Assembly (NCBI GenBank): GCA_002711145.1
Contig: PAHS01000014.1
Span: 17,267 to 22,693, forward strand
Origin: Marinovum sp.
Lineage (GTDB): Bacteria; Pseudomonadota; Alphaproteobacteria; Rhodobacterales; Rhodobacteraceae
DNA length: 5,427 nt
Reading direction: 5' to 3'
The notes beneath the pieces are model-generated. The model was not told the DNA's origin. It made no database searches and saw only the letters and a list, made by a program, of their open reading frames with translations. Shown piece after piece: positions 1 through 5,427 of the stretch (position 1 is the stretch's first letter; each line of letters opens with the position of its first letter). A program made the position numbers and the translations under genes.

Positions 1-284
1 GGCATTCCAACCCCGGCCAAAATCAAGAAGGATAAAATAAATACACTATGTTCTAAAATTTCATGTCTTGAACCTGTCTGCATCAGGTCAACAATTTGGC
101 CAATGCCGTAAATCAGCAAGAGTTCAATGATTGCCAACAGAAATGCAAAAAAAGCTGTGATACCAAAAAGTAAATAAAATGGTTTGGTATAATCTTTTAA
201 AAAATTTGAGATTTCACTCGGAGGATTGTCTGTTTCCTCATAGTGACAAAATGGGTCTACAAGTCTCTCAAAAAATTTAAACAT
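1..284 (-). CDS. ABC exporter, fused membrane/ATPase type, N-terminal fragment
   Basis: The first 94 residues of a protein that runs off the left edge; the ATP-binding half is not visible. The start ATG is at 284-282, preceded by a weak Shine-Dalgarno-like CGGA. It opens MFKFFERLVDPFCHYEETDN, the N-terminal signature I associate with an alphaproteobacterial ABC transporter (permease fused to ATPase, MsbA/multidrug-exporter-like) that commonly sits beside the tRNA nucleotidyltransferase gene in Rhodobacterales. After a roughly 35-residue cytoplasmic lead, residues about 36-60 form a strongly hydrophobic first membrane segment ending in IYGIGQIVDLM, and a second segment begins near residue 80. 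Such proteins dimerise in the inner membrane and use ATP to export lipids or drugs; the substrate here cannot be told. It lies 53 bp downstream of the CCA-type gene on the same strand and is probably its operon partner. The family call comes from the N-terminus and context only, because no Walker or signature motif is in view. Confidence 0.82.
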   Translation of the reverse strand, partial: MFKFFERLVDPFCHYEETDNPPSEISNFLKDYTKPFYLLFGITAFFAFLLAIIELLLIYGIGQIVDLMQTGSRHEILEHSVFILSFLILAGVGM

Positions 285-322
285 AAAAGTTCCGATAGTT
301 TTAAAAAATATCAAAGATAATA

Positions 323-346
323 GACGCTATATTCCTGTCAAGCGTC
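323..346 (-). repeat. Small inverted repeat at the end of the tRNA nucleotidyltransferase gene
   Basis: A perfect 6-bp dyad, GACGCT at 323-328 and AGCGTC at 341-346, encloses a 12-base loop that contains the stop codon of the CCA-type gene. Read on the minus strand, it is followed after about a dozen bases by TATTTTTTAA, so it is only a poor candidate for an intrinsic terminator or attenuator between this gene and the ABC exporter. The stem is short and the T-run is not adjacent, so it may be chance. Confidence 0.2.
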
Positions 347-1516
347 AGGTTTTGCTTTTATCCCGATAGCGCTCAGGATTTTAGCTTCGTTAGAAGTAAA
401 GTTACTTTTTATCCAGATACGTTGCGCTTCTTTAATTTTTATTCCAACGGCCGCGCCGCGCACATATTTAGAAATTTGCTCTCCTTTTATCGGACAGGGA
501 TTTAAAAAAGCCATTTCAATTTTAGTAACATCGCTTGATTTTAACTTTTCGCCCTGCTGGCATGTGTGGATTGCAAGAACTGATAAGGCTATTTCCCTAC
601 TGAATTGATAAACCAATTCTGCAAGGTCATGCTTATTTTCCAAAAGTCCTTTTAAAAGTGAAAACTTTCTTGCGTCCTTGCGGGAAAAGTTAAGCGATAT
701 ACTCTCAGAGTTCTTGCTAATTGCAACAAGCCTTCGAATTGGCTCTGGTTCAATGGCCAATTTTTTTTCGATGAAAATTAGATTTTTTATATTATGGATA
801 TTTTCATCATTCCAAATTTTTTTAAGAACGCCTATTCTTGACATTTCCAGTAGCGCGCGAGATGGATCTGCTGTCGATAATATTTTTTGGAATTCGTTCC
901 ATACCCTTTCTTTTGAAAGAACTTTCAAACCACTTTGATGATCCTTAATTGCGTTTAATGCGACTGGGTCATAGTGCATTGTCAATTCAGAGAACTGGGC
1001 ATGAAATCGAAAAAACCTCAAAATCCGTAAGTAATCTTCCTTGATGCGGTGACTTGCGTTGCCAATAAATTTTATTTTGAGGGGATTGAAGTCTTTCAGG
1101 CTGCCTAGAGGATCTATAATTTCTCCAAAGGAGTTGGCGTATAATGCATTTATTGTAAAATCTCTTCTCTTAGCATCTTCTGTTATATTATCAGAAAAAC
1201 GCACATCAGCATGCCTTCCATCCGTATTTTGATCCGTTCGCATTGTGGTGATTTGATAGGGAATACCGGCTGATATTACAGTTATGGTGCCATGAGAAAA
1301 TCCTGTTTGAACAACTTTAAAGTTGTCTATGTCAAATAGACTTATGGTTTCCTCTGGTGTTGCATCCGTAGAAATATCAATATCATTTACTGCAATACTT
1401 AAAACACTATTTCTAACGCACCCTCCAACGAAGTATGCGCTATGACCAGCATTTTCTAATATTTTTAATATATGTTGCGCGCCCTTACTTTTTATCCATC
1501 CACTATTTATTTGCAT
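338..1516 (-). CDS. cca: CCA-adding-type tRNA nucleotidyltransferase (class II)
   Basis: A 392-residue class II nucleotidyltransferase of the poly(A) polymerase/CCA-adding superfamily. Such enzymes use CTP and ATP to build or repair the 3' CCA end of tRNAs in the cytoplasm. The head domain shows the expected motifs in order: FVGGCVRN at 29-36, the metal-binding D45-x-D47 in DIDIST, DGRHADVRF at 99-107, RRDFTINAL at 117-125, and the nucleotide-recognition segment EDYLRILRFFRF at 160-171. The C-terminal half is helical-looking with no visible HD phosphohydrolase motif, in keeping with the length. The start chosen is ATG 1516-1514, which aligns with the usual family N-terminus (a Trp about 30 residues before the GG motif). 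It overlaps the end of the upstream Nudix gene by 14 bp, suggesting translational coupling. An in-frame ATG at 1540-1538 has a better AGGA ribosome site and would add eight residues. Specificity for CCA rather than poly(A) is inferred from family and genus context. Confidence 0.93.
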   Translation of the reverse strand: MQINSGWIKSKGAQHILKILENAGHSAYFVGGCVRNSVLSIAVNDIDISTDATPEETISLFDIDNFKVVQTGFSHGTITVISAGIPYQITTMRTDQNTDGRHADVRFSDNITEDAKRRDFTINALYANSFGEIIDPLGSLKDFNPLKIKFIGNASHRIKEDYLRILRFFRFHAQFSELTMHYDPVALNAIKDHQSGLKVLSKERVWNEFQKILSTADPSRALLEMSRIGVLKKIWNDENIHNIKNLIFIEKKLAIEPEPIRRLVAISKNSESISLNFSRKDARKFSLLKGLLENKHDLAELVYQFSREIALSVLAIHTCQQGEKLKSSDVTKIEMAFLNPCPIKGEQISKYVRGAAVGIKIKEAQRIWIKSNFTSNEAKILSAIGIKAKPDA

Positions 1517-2111
1517 TTTGAAAGCTTTCGGCAAAGCCATAAAGGATCCTAGCAGTAGCGCCCCAAATGTAGTGTGGGCCATATGGCACTGTATAATAGT
1601 ACCTAAACTTTTTCTGCCATTTTCTTGCTTGGATATTATAGTTTTCTAGGTTGAGAATATGCTTAAGCGGAACATAAAAAACTTCATCTACCTCATTTCT
1701 GTCTACTTTTAAATCCAGCGTATCTGGTAATTGAAAAATTATAGGCGTTACTAGGAACCCGGTGACAGTTTCATGGTTTGGTAGCACACCCAACTTTTTA
1801 GGGATTGATCTGTCTAGCCCAATTTCTTCCTCTGCTTCACGTAATGCAGTATTTATTATTGTATCATCTTCAATCTCAAATCTTCCTCCTGGAAATGCAA
1901 TCTGGCCAGGGTGGTTTTTTAGGTGCGCTGCCCTTTTTGTGAGTAAAAGTGATGGTTGGTTTTGCTCAGAACAACATATCCCAACTAGAACGCCAGCTTT
2001 ACTAAGTTTTCTATCACTGGGTAAGCTATTGGTTTGATTTAGATCAAAGTCCGATGAGGTAATACCGTCCTCATCTAAAACCTTTTTAATTTTATCTATC
2101 CAATTAGTCAC
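1503..2111 (-). CDS. Nudix hydrolase, probable CoA pyrophosphatase (NudL-like)
   Basis: About 202 residues of a Nudix hydrolase of the NudL/YeaB type. These cytoplasmic enzymes hydrolyse coenzyme A and derivatives to 3',5'-ADP and phosphopantetheine in a Mg/Mn-dependent reaction. The evidence is the family-specific stretch LLLTKRAAHLKNHPGQIAFP (55-74), which precedes the Nudix helix and is characteristic of the CoA subgroup. It is followed by GG at 75-76 and the catalytic REAEEEIG at 91-98, with intact metal-binding glutamates. As in E. coli NudL, an Asp takes the place of the first Glu of the classical box. A later YYTVPYGPHYIWGATARIL block is also typical. There is no ATG. I take GTG 2111-2109, which overlaps the hslO stop by 8 bp. 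TTG 2114-2112 has better spacing from a GAGG site, and TTG 2129-2127 is a longer option. It is the second gene of the hslO operon. The substrate is inferred from family motifs. Confidence 0.9.
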   Translation of the reverse strand: MTNWIDKIKKVLDEDGITSSDFDLNQTNSLPSDRKLSKAGVLVGICCSEQNQPSLLLTKRAAHLKNHPGQIAFPGGRFEIEDDTIINTALREAEEEIGLDRSIPKKLGVLPNHETVTGFLVTPIIFQLPDTLDLKVDRNEVDEVFYVPLKHILNLENYNIQARKWQKKFRYYYTVPYGPHYIWGATARILYGFAESFQNANK

Positions 2112-3093
2112 CAATGCTTGTTGCCTCAAAACCTACCGATTTTGGGTCTAATTCATAATGGGCACCGCAAAATTGACAATCAGCCGTAACAAGCCCTTCG
2201 CTCGTAATCATCTTGGATATGTCCTTTGCTGAATATATTGATAGAGACTGTCTTACTCGCTCTTCTGAGCAGCTGCATCCAAAACGAACTGATTGAGTAT
2301 CAAAAATACGGGGCTGCTCTTCATGAAATAATCGTACAAGAAGCTCTGACGGAGTTACAGAGGGTCCGATCAGTTCAAGGTCGTCGATTGTCTCAAGGTG
2401 ATAATTAATTCTATTCCAGTTTTCTGCATTATCACCACTTAAAAGGTCTTGCGGACTGAGCAATCCAGTTGGATTGGCGCTTCGCTCTTCGGTCGCTTGA
2501 AAATTAGTAGTTGGCAGGTGCTGGATCATTATGCCGCCGGCTCTCCAATTTTCTTTTATGTTAGATGTGCTCATTTTACCAAATTTCAGGTAAAAGGAAG
2601 TTGGAAGCTGTTCGGATTGTGCAAAGTAAGTTTCTGCACTATCCGAAAGAGATTTTCCATTCAATGGTGATAATCCCTGATAAGGCTTTGTCCCCTCACC
2701 TTGGTCAATCAATACCGCAAAATAACCCTTTCCAAGTTGATCAAAAGGAGGTTTGTCGGTCAGCTTCTCTTTATCAAAACTTGCATAAGCACGAATTTGA
2801 GCAGTCCCACCAGTTGCTTTAGGAGCATAAAAATCCGTAGCTATCATTCGAACTGGTCCGTTCGTTTGTACCTGCAAAGATAACTTCCACTGCAGCTTGA
2901 TACTTTCCCCAATTAATGCAGTCAGTAATGCCATTTCAGCCACTAATGCTTCAACTGGTTCTGGATACTTATGTTGCTTGAGAATACCTTGTAAAACTCC
3001 ATCCAATCTTGCAATTCTGCCACGCATATCTGCCGCATCGAGTTGAAACGGCAAGACTGTATCATCCCACGCTATTTTATTGCCCAATGACAT
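2104..3093 (-). CDS. hslO: Hsp33 redox-regulated molecular chaperone
   Basis: A 329-residue Hsp33-family chaperone, a cytoplasmic holdase. In reduced cells it is kept inactive by zinc bound to four cysteines; oxidation plus heat or hypochlorite releases the zinc, forms disulfides and exposes the client-binding surface. All four cysteines are present: C273-x-C275 in GCSCSEE, then C306-x-x-C309 in DCQFCGAHYEL, with a 30-residue linker, as expected. The N-terminal domain has the family core, including VAEMALLTALIGESIKLQWK, IRAYAS and PYQGLSPL. The start is ATG 3093-3091, giving MSLGNKIAWDDTVLPFQLD, the usual alphaproteobacterial N-terminus. It is backed by an AAGG ribosome site seven bases upstream, whereas the longer TTG-started frame to 3135 has no such support. 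It is the first gene of the four-gene minus-strand run and is divergent from a Nudix gene 80 bp away. Its end overlaps the start of the next gene. The family assignment is secure. Confidence 0.97.
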   Translation of the reverse strand: MSLGNKIAWDDTVLPFQLDAADMRGRIARLDGVLQGILKQHKYPEPVEALVAEMALLTALIGESIKLQWKLSLQVQTNGPVRMIATDFYAPKATGGTAQIRAYASFDKEKLTDKPPFDQLGKGYFAVLIDQGEGTKPYQGLSPLNGKSLSDSAETYFAQSEQLPTSFYLKFGKMSTSNIKENWRAGGIMIQHLPTTNFQATEERSANPTGLLSPQDLLSGDNAENWNRINYHLETIDDLELIGPSVTPSELLVRLFHEEQPRIFDTQSVRFGCSCSEERVRQSLSIYSAKDISKMITSEGLVTADCQFCGAHYELDPKSVGFEATSIGD

Positions 3094-3100
3094 TTTTTTT

Positions 3101-3104
3101 CCTT
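3101..3104 (-). promoter_or_regulatory. Ribosome binding site that fixes the hslO start
   Basis: On the minus strand the bases before the hslO ATG read CAAGG followed by seven A's and then ATG. The AAGG core at 3104-3101 with a 7-base spacer is the strongest ribosome-binding site on the hslO operon. It selects the start at 3093 over the in-frame TTG at 3135-3133. Confidence 0.7.
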
Positions 3105-3120
3105 GAATTTTCCCTTCATG

Positions 3121-3148
3121 CTTATACGCTCCCAACAGTCAGGACAAG
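3121..3148 (-). promoter_or_regulatory. Candidate hslO promoter (CTTGTC - 16 bp - TATAAG)
   Basis: Reading the minus strand, CTTGTC at 3148-3143 is followed by a 16-bp spacer and TATAAG at 3126-3121. A transcript starting about 7 bases later, near 3114, would leave a leader of about 20 bases that still contains the AAGG ribosome site, so the geometry fits. CTTG is the core of the -35 element used by heat-shock sigma factor RpoH in proteobacteria, and hslO is a heat-shock gene in E. coli. However, the -10 does not match the classical CCCCAT form and equally suits a housekeeping sigma factor. The call is by eye. Confidence 0.35.
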
Positions 3149-3173
3149 TTTCAAAATGTGAAGTGCTTTTTGT

Positions 3174-3620
3174 ATGATCAAAACATACGCGACAGAAATT
3201 GAGCGGGGTAAAAAATATTTTTATCGTCCAGGCGTTTATGTGATTTTACCTTTTGGCAGTCAGGTTCTACTTACTTTTCAGGCAGATCCCCATAACGAGT
3301 TTCAACTTCCAGGTGGAGGGATTGATGCTGGTGAGCAACCTATAACAGCTCTCTACCGAGAGGTAATTGAGGAAACAGGGTGGGTTATCGGGCGACCACG
3401 AAAAATTGGAGCATTCAGGCGTTTTGTATATATGCCAGAATACAAAATGCGGGCAGAAAAACTATGTCATATTTATTTGGCAAAACCCATTTTTAAAAAG
3501 TGTGATCCAACTGAACAGGATCATACGGCAGTTTTTGTAGATATTGATGCAGCTTACCGGATTTTAGCAGTTGATGGCGATGCATATTTTTTAAAAAAAT
3601 TTTCAGAAGGTACCTATTAG
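3174..3620 (+). CDS. Nudix hydrolase, substrate unknown
   Basis: A 148-residue single-domain Nudix hydrolase, one of the pyrophosphohydrolases that cleave nucleoside diphosphate-linked compounds using divalent metal. The Nudix box is textbook GX5EX7REUXEEXG: G48, E54, then R62-E63-V64-I65-E66-E67-T68-G69, closing with W70 where a smaller hydrophobic residue is common. A proline-glycine run LPGGG (45-49) precedes it. The later segment IGAFRRFVYMPEY (about 77-89) followed by AEKLCHIYLAKP matches what I recall of a Rhodobacterales Nudix family encoded beside hslO. It is unlike the CoA-type Nudix protein at 1503-2111, because the LLTKR...HPGQ motif is absent. ATG 3174 is the only reasonable start; an in-frame TGA lies at 3159-3161, and the ribosome site (GAAG about ten bases upstream) is weak. 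It is transcribed divergently from hslO and converges on ilvA. MutT-like nucleotide sanitation is possible but cannot be shown. Confidence 0.9.
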   Translation: MIKTYATEIERGKKYFYRPGVYVILPFGSQVLLTFQADPHNEFQLPGGGIDAGEQPITALYREVIEETGWVIGRPRKIGAFRRFVYMPEYKMRAEKLCHIYLAKPIFKKCDPTEQDHTAVFVDIDAAYRILAVDGDAYFLKKFSEGTY

Positions 3621-3699
3621 AGTTTGGCCTTATGAGTTGCCTGCCAGTAGTTCCTGCAATATCAAATTTATGAAATATATCAAAACCAGAGAAAGTTAT
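3621..3699. other. Convergent intergenic gap with no evident terminator
   Basis: This 79-bp spacer separates the ends of the plus-strand Nudix gene and minus-strand ilvA. I see no stable stem followed by a T-run on either strand. The best is a 4-bp TTGC/GCAA pairing at about 3637-3660, too short to call. Transcripts from either side may therefore run into the opposite gene. Confidence 0.4.
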
Positions 3700-4923
3700 T
3701 TATACAAACTGGGAGAGTGTCTCATCATTTGTAATATCTGAATAAGTGAAGCCCGCCTCTTTGAGCTGCCCAAAAAATTCATTAAAACTATCTGGTGATT
3801 TGGTCTCAATACCAATCAGAATGGAACCGAAGTTTCGTGCTGATTTTTTGAGATATTCAAAGCGGGTGATATCATCATCAGGGCCCAATAAATTTAAAAA
3901 CTCCTTTAAAGCACCTGGCCTCTGTGGCATTCGTAAAATGAGATATTTTTTTAAACCAGCAAATCTTTGAGCTCTTTCTTTTACTTCAGGCAATCGTTCG
4001 AAATCAAAGTTTCCGCCTGAGGTTACACATACAACACGACGGCCCCTTATTGCTTGACCTAAATCTTGCAATGCATCCACCGCCAATGCACCGGCAGGCT
4101 CGAGTACAATGCCTTCAATATTCAGCATATTTAACATAGAAATGCATATTCTATCCTCTGGTATGGTAATAACATTTGCCAATCCGATATTACGAAGGCG
4201 GCTAAATGTTTTTTCACCAATTTTGCCTACGGCAGCACCATCTGCAAATGTATTTACAGTATCAAGTTTTGTAGGTTTTCCGCTAATAAGTGCCTCTCGT
4301 AGGCAAGCACCCCCGAGGGGCTCAACTAAAGTATACGTGCATTCATTTTCAAAATAACTGGTTACCCCAGCTGACAGGCCACCGCCTCCTACTGGTAAAA
4401 TAATATGGTCTGGATTACTGCCAAGCTGCCTTTTTATTTCGACTCCAACTGAAGCTTGGCCAATTATGACGTCTTCATCATCAAATGGTGAAAGAAAATG
4501 AAAACCTTTTTCTTTACAAAATGCTTTTGCAGTATACAAACAGTCATCAAAATAATCACCAGTTAATCTAATTTCGATAAATTCCCCACCAAAAATTTGT
4601 GTTTTCTGAATTTTCTGCTGTGGAGTTGTCACCGGCATAAAAATGATACCATTGACCTGCAACTGCCGGCACATAAAAGCAACGCCTTGAGCGTGATTAC
4701 CGGCACTTGCACAAACAAAAGCCTTTTTATCAGAAAATTTACGCATAGCGTTAAATGCTCCACGTAATTTATAAGATCTTACAGGGCTAAGATCTTCGCG
4801 CTTTAACCAAATCTCAGCTCCGTATAGTGCAGATAAGTATTCATTCCGCTGCAAAGGAGTAGGAGAGAAAACTTCTCTTATTGCCTTCTCGGCTTGGTCA
4901 GCTAACGCAGTAAAGTTTGTCAT
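3700..4923 (-). CDS. ilvA: Threonine dehydratase, short form with one ACT-like domain
   Basis: A 407-residue PLP-dependent L-threonine ammonia-lyase converting threonine to 2-oxobutanoate and ammonia, the first committed step of isoleucine synthesis. The catalytic domain has the PLP-lysine motif RSYKLRGA (K52), SAGNHAQG at 73-80, the phosphate-binding GGGGLSAG at 179-186, an EPAGA segment at 275-279 and TSGGN at 301-305. From about residue 326, KKYLILRMPQRPGALKEFL begins a single ACT-like regulatory domain ending in GPDDDITRFEYLKKSARNFG and GIE. One such domain and about 400 residues fit the short THD1-type enzyme rather than E. coli IlvA (about 514 residues, two domains). Isoleucine feedback is likely but may differ. 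The start ATG 4923-4921 gives the usual MTNF-like N-terminus, yet no Shine-Dalgarno is visible. A stable hairpin lies six bases upstream (4930-4956). It is divergent from argG and convergent with the Nudix gene. Confidence 0.96.
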   Translation of the reverse strand: MTNFTALADQAEKAIREVFSPTPLQRNEYLSALYGAEIWLKREDLSPVRSYKLRGAFNAMRKFSDKKAFVCASAGNHAQGVAFMCRQLQVNGIIFMPVTTPQQKIQKTQIFGGEFIEIRLTGDYFDDCLYTAKAFCKEKGFHFLSPFDDEDVIIGQASVGVEIKRQLGSNPDHIILPVGGGGLSAGVTSYFENECTYTLVEPLGGACLREALISGKPTKLDTVNTFADGAAVGKIGEKTFSRLRNIGLANVITIPEDRICISMLNMLNIEGIVLEPAGALAVDALQDLGQAIRGRRVVCVTSGGNFDFERLPEVKERAQRFAGLKKYLILRMPQRPGALKEFLNLLGPDDDITRFEYLKKSARNFGSILIGIETKSPDSFNEFFGQLKEAGFTYSDITNDETLSQFV

Positions 4924-4929
4924 AAATTA

Positions 4930-4966
4930 GCAATGGCTGAGCAGTGTCAGCATTGCAAGTTTTTTT
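4930..4966 (+). terminator. Hairpin with T-run in the ilvA-argG gap (terminator-like on plus strand)
   Basis: GCAATG-G-CTGA (4930-4940) pairs with TCAGCATTGC (4947-4956): ten base pairs, one bulged G and a six-base loop GCAGTG. The 3' arm is followed by AAG and then seven T's (4960-4966), the form of a rho-independent terminator read on the plus strand. No plus-strand gene ends nearby. The closest upstream plus-strand gene is the Nudix gene ending at 3620, beyond the whole of ilvA, so this could end a transcript antisense to ilvA. Read on the minus strand, the same hairpin would sit in the ilvA leader, six bases before its ATG, with no T-run after it. Confidence 0.6.
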
Positions 4967-4988
4967 AAAGATACTTTTAAGATTACTG

Positions 4989-5033
4989 GCTATGGACTAT
5001 AAGGCTTAGGCAAATGGTGATCTTGCCCATAGC
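4989..5033. promoter_or_regulatory. Nested dyads in the argG upstream region, possible operator and promoter
   Basis: Two inverted repeats share this stretch: a 7-bp dyad GCTATGG (4989-4995)/CCATAGC (5027-5033), and inside it GGCAA (5009-5013)/TTGCC (5023-5027) around a 9-bp centre. A -10-like TATAAG lies at 4998-5003 between the arms, with only a poor -35 (TTTTAA, 4975-4980, 17-bp spacing). The layout would suit a regulator of argG or ilvA, but the arms are short and resemble no operator I can name; it is not an ArgR box of the E. coli type. Confidence 0.25.
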
Positions 5034-5074
5034 AGTAAAAAAGGTTAGGCGGATCATAGCGAAAGGGGATTCTA

Positions 5075-5427
5075 ATGTATAAGCCGAAAAAAGTAGTTTT
5101 GGCCTATTCGGGCGGCCTAGATACATCTATTATTCTTAAATGGCTTCAAACGGAGTATGCTTGCGAAGTGGTAACCTTTACAGCTGATTTAGGTCAGGGA
5201 GAAGAGCTTGAACCTGCGCGTGAAAAAGCAGAATTGCTAGGGATTAAACCAAATAATATTTATATTGAAGACCTAAGAGAGGAATTCGTAAGAGACTTTG
5301 TTTTTCCTATGTTTAGGTGCAATGCACTTTATGAGGGTTTGTATCTGTTGGGAACTTCGATTGCCCGCCCATTAATTTCGAAGCGCCTCGTTGAAATAGC
5401 AAAGGAAACGGGTGCTGATGCCATTGC
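5075..5427 (+). CDS. argG: Argininosuccinate synthase, N-terminal part
   Basis: The first 117 residues of argininosuccinate synthase, cut by the right edge. The enzyme joins citrulline and aspartate using ATP, the penultimate step of arginine synthesis in the cytoplasm. The N-terminal PP-loop ATP-binding motif AYSGGLDTS is at 10-18. It is followed by the conserved [20 protein letters not shown] (33-52) and the substrate-binding segment [14 protein letters not shown] (90-103), which are diagnostic for ArgG. The start ATG 5075-5077 has a strong AGGGGA ribosome site at 5064-5069, five bases upstream, and gives [14 protein letters not shown], the expected N-terminus. It is divergent from ilvA with a 151-bp gap that holds a hairpin and small dyads. 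In view there are no frameshifts or missing key residues. Confidence 0.97.
   Translation, partial: MYKPKKVVLAYSGGLDTSIILKWLQTEYACEVVTFTADLGQGEELEPAREKAELLGIKPNNIYIEDLREEFVRDFVFPMFRCNALYEGLYLLGTSIARPLISKRLVEIAKETGADAI

Noticed and set aside
678..938. Plus-strand open frame inside the tRNA nucleotidyltransferase gene
   Set aside because: It is antisense to a well-supported gene and its translation shows no recognisable domain.
1517..1582. Upstream extension of the tRNA nucleotidyltransferase frame with a hydrophobic, signal-peptide-like start (MAHTTFGALLLGSFMALP)
   Set aside because: This stretch is the 3' coding part of the Nudix gene in another frame, and the family enzyme is cytoplasmic. 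The resemblance to a signal peptide is incidental.
1762..2037. Plus-strand open frame antisense to the CoA-type Nudix gene
   Set aside because: It lies opposite the conserved Nudix motifs; its openness follows from the codons of the real gene.
2226..2883. Several plus-strand open frames antisense to hslO
   Set aside because: They overlap each other in different frames, have no family features, and lie opposite a secure hslO.
3093..3100. Run of eight A's at the hslO start as a phase-variation tract
   Set aside because: It lies between ribosome site and start codon in an AT-rich genome, so slippage would only alter spacing slightly, and a housekeeping chaperone is an unlikely target.
3094..3135. 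Longer hslO frame starting at a TTG
   Set aside because: It would run through the likely promoter and ribosome site, has no ribosome site of its own, and family members start at the MSLGNKIAWDD-like position.
3746..4357. Plus-strand open frames antisense to ilvA
   Set aside because: They are shadows of ilvA coding sequence with no protein-family resemblance. Antisense RNA here is possible but not a coding gene.
1..5427. A novel defence, mobile or CRISPR-like system
   Set aside because: All genes are recognisable housekeeping families. There are no transposase, integrase, direct-repeat arrays, tRNA genes or attachment-site-like repeats.

Overview
This AT-rich window looks like chromosomal housekeeping DNA from an alphaproteobacterium. 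The best guess is a low-GC marine member of the Rhodobacterales. The protein sequences and the gene order (Hsp33, CoA-type Nudix hydrolase, tRNA nucleotidyltransferase, ABC exporter, next to threonine dehydratase) resemble what I know of that group. The placement rests on memory of the families, not on a search.

Layout from left to right. Positions 1-3093 hold four genes, all on the minus strand and apparently one operon, read from right to left: hslO (redox-activated chaperone Hsp33), a NudL-like Nudix hydrolase (probable CoA pyrophosphatase), a class II CCA-adding-type tRNA nucleotidyltransferase, and the start of an ABC exporter with a fused membrane domain that runs off the left edge. The first three genes overlap by a few bases at each junction. 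The exporter begins 53 bp after the CCA gene ends. Divergent from hslO, on the plus strand, is a second, unrelated Nudix hydrolase (3174-3620). It converges on ilvA (3700-4923, minus), a short-form PLP-dependent threonine dehydratase with one C-terminal ACT-like domain. The 151 bp between ilvA and the divergent argG (from 5075, cut by the right edge) contains a strong hairpin plus T-run and two small dyads.

Functionally the window combines stress protection and nucleotide/cofactor housekeeping (Hsp33, two Nudix enzymes), tRNA 3'-end maturation, export, and amino acid biosynthesis (isoleucine via IlvA, arginine via ArgG). No mobile element, CRISPR array, RNA gene or gene of an unfamiliar family was found. 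There is no gene-free stretch longer than 300 bases. The most unusual item is the terminator-like hairpin at 4930-4966, which points along the plus strand although no plus-strand gene ends there.
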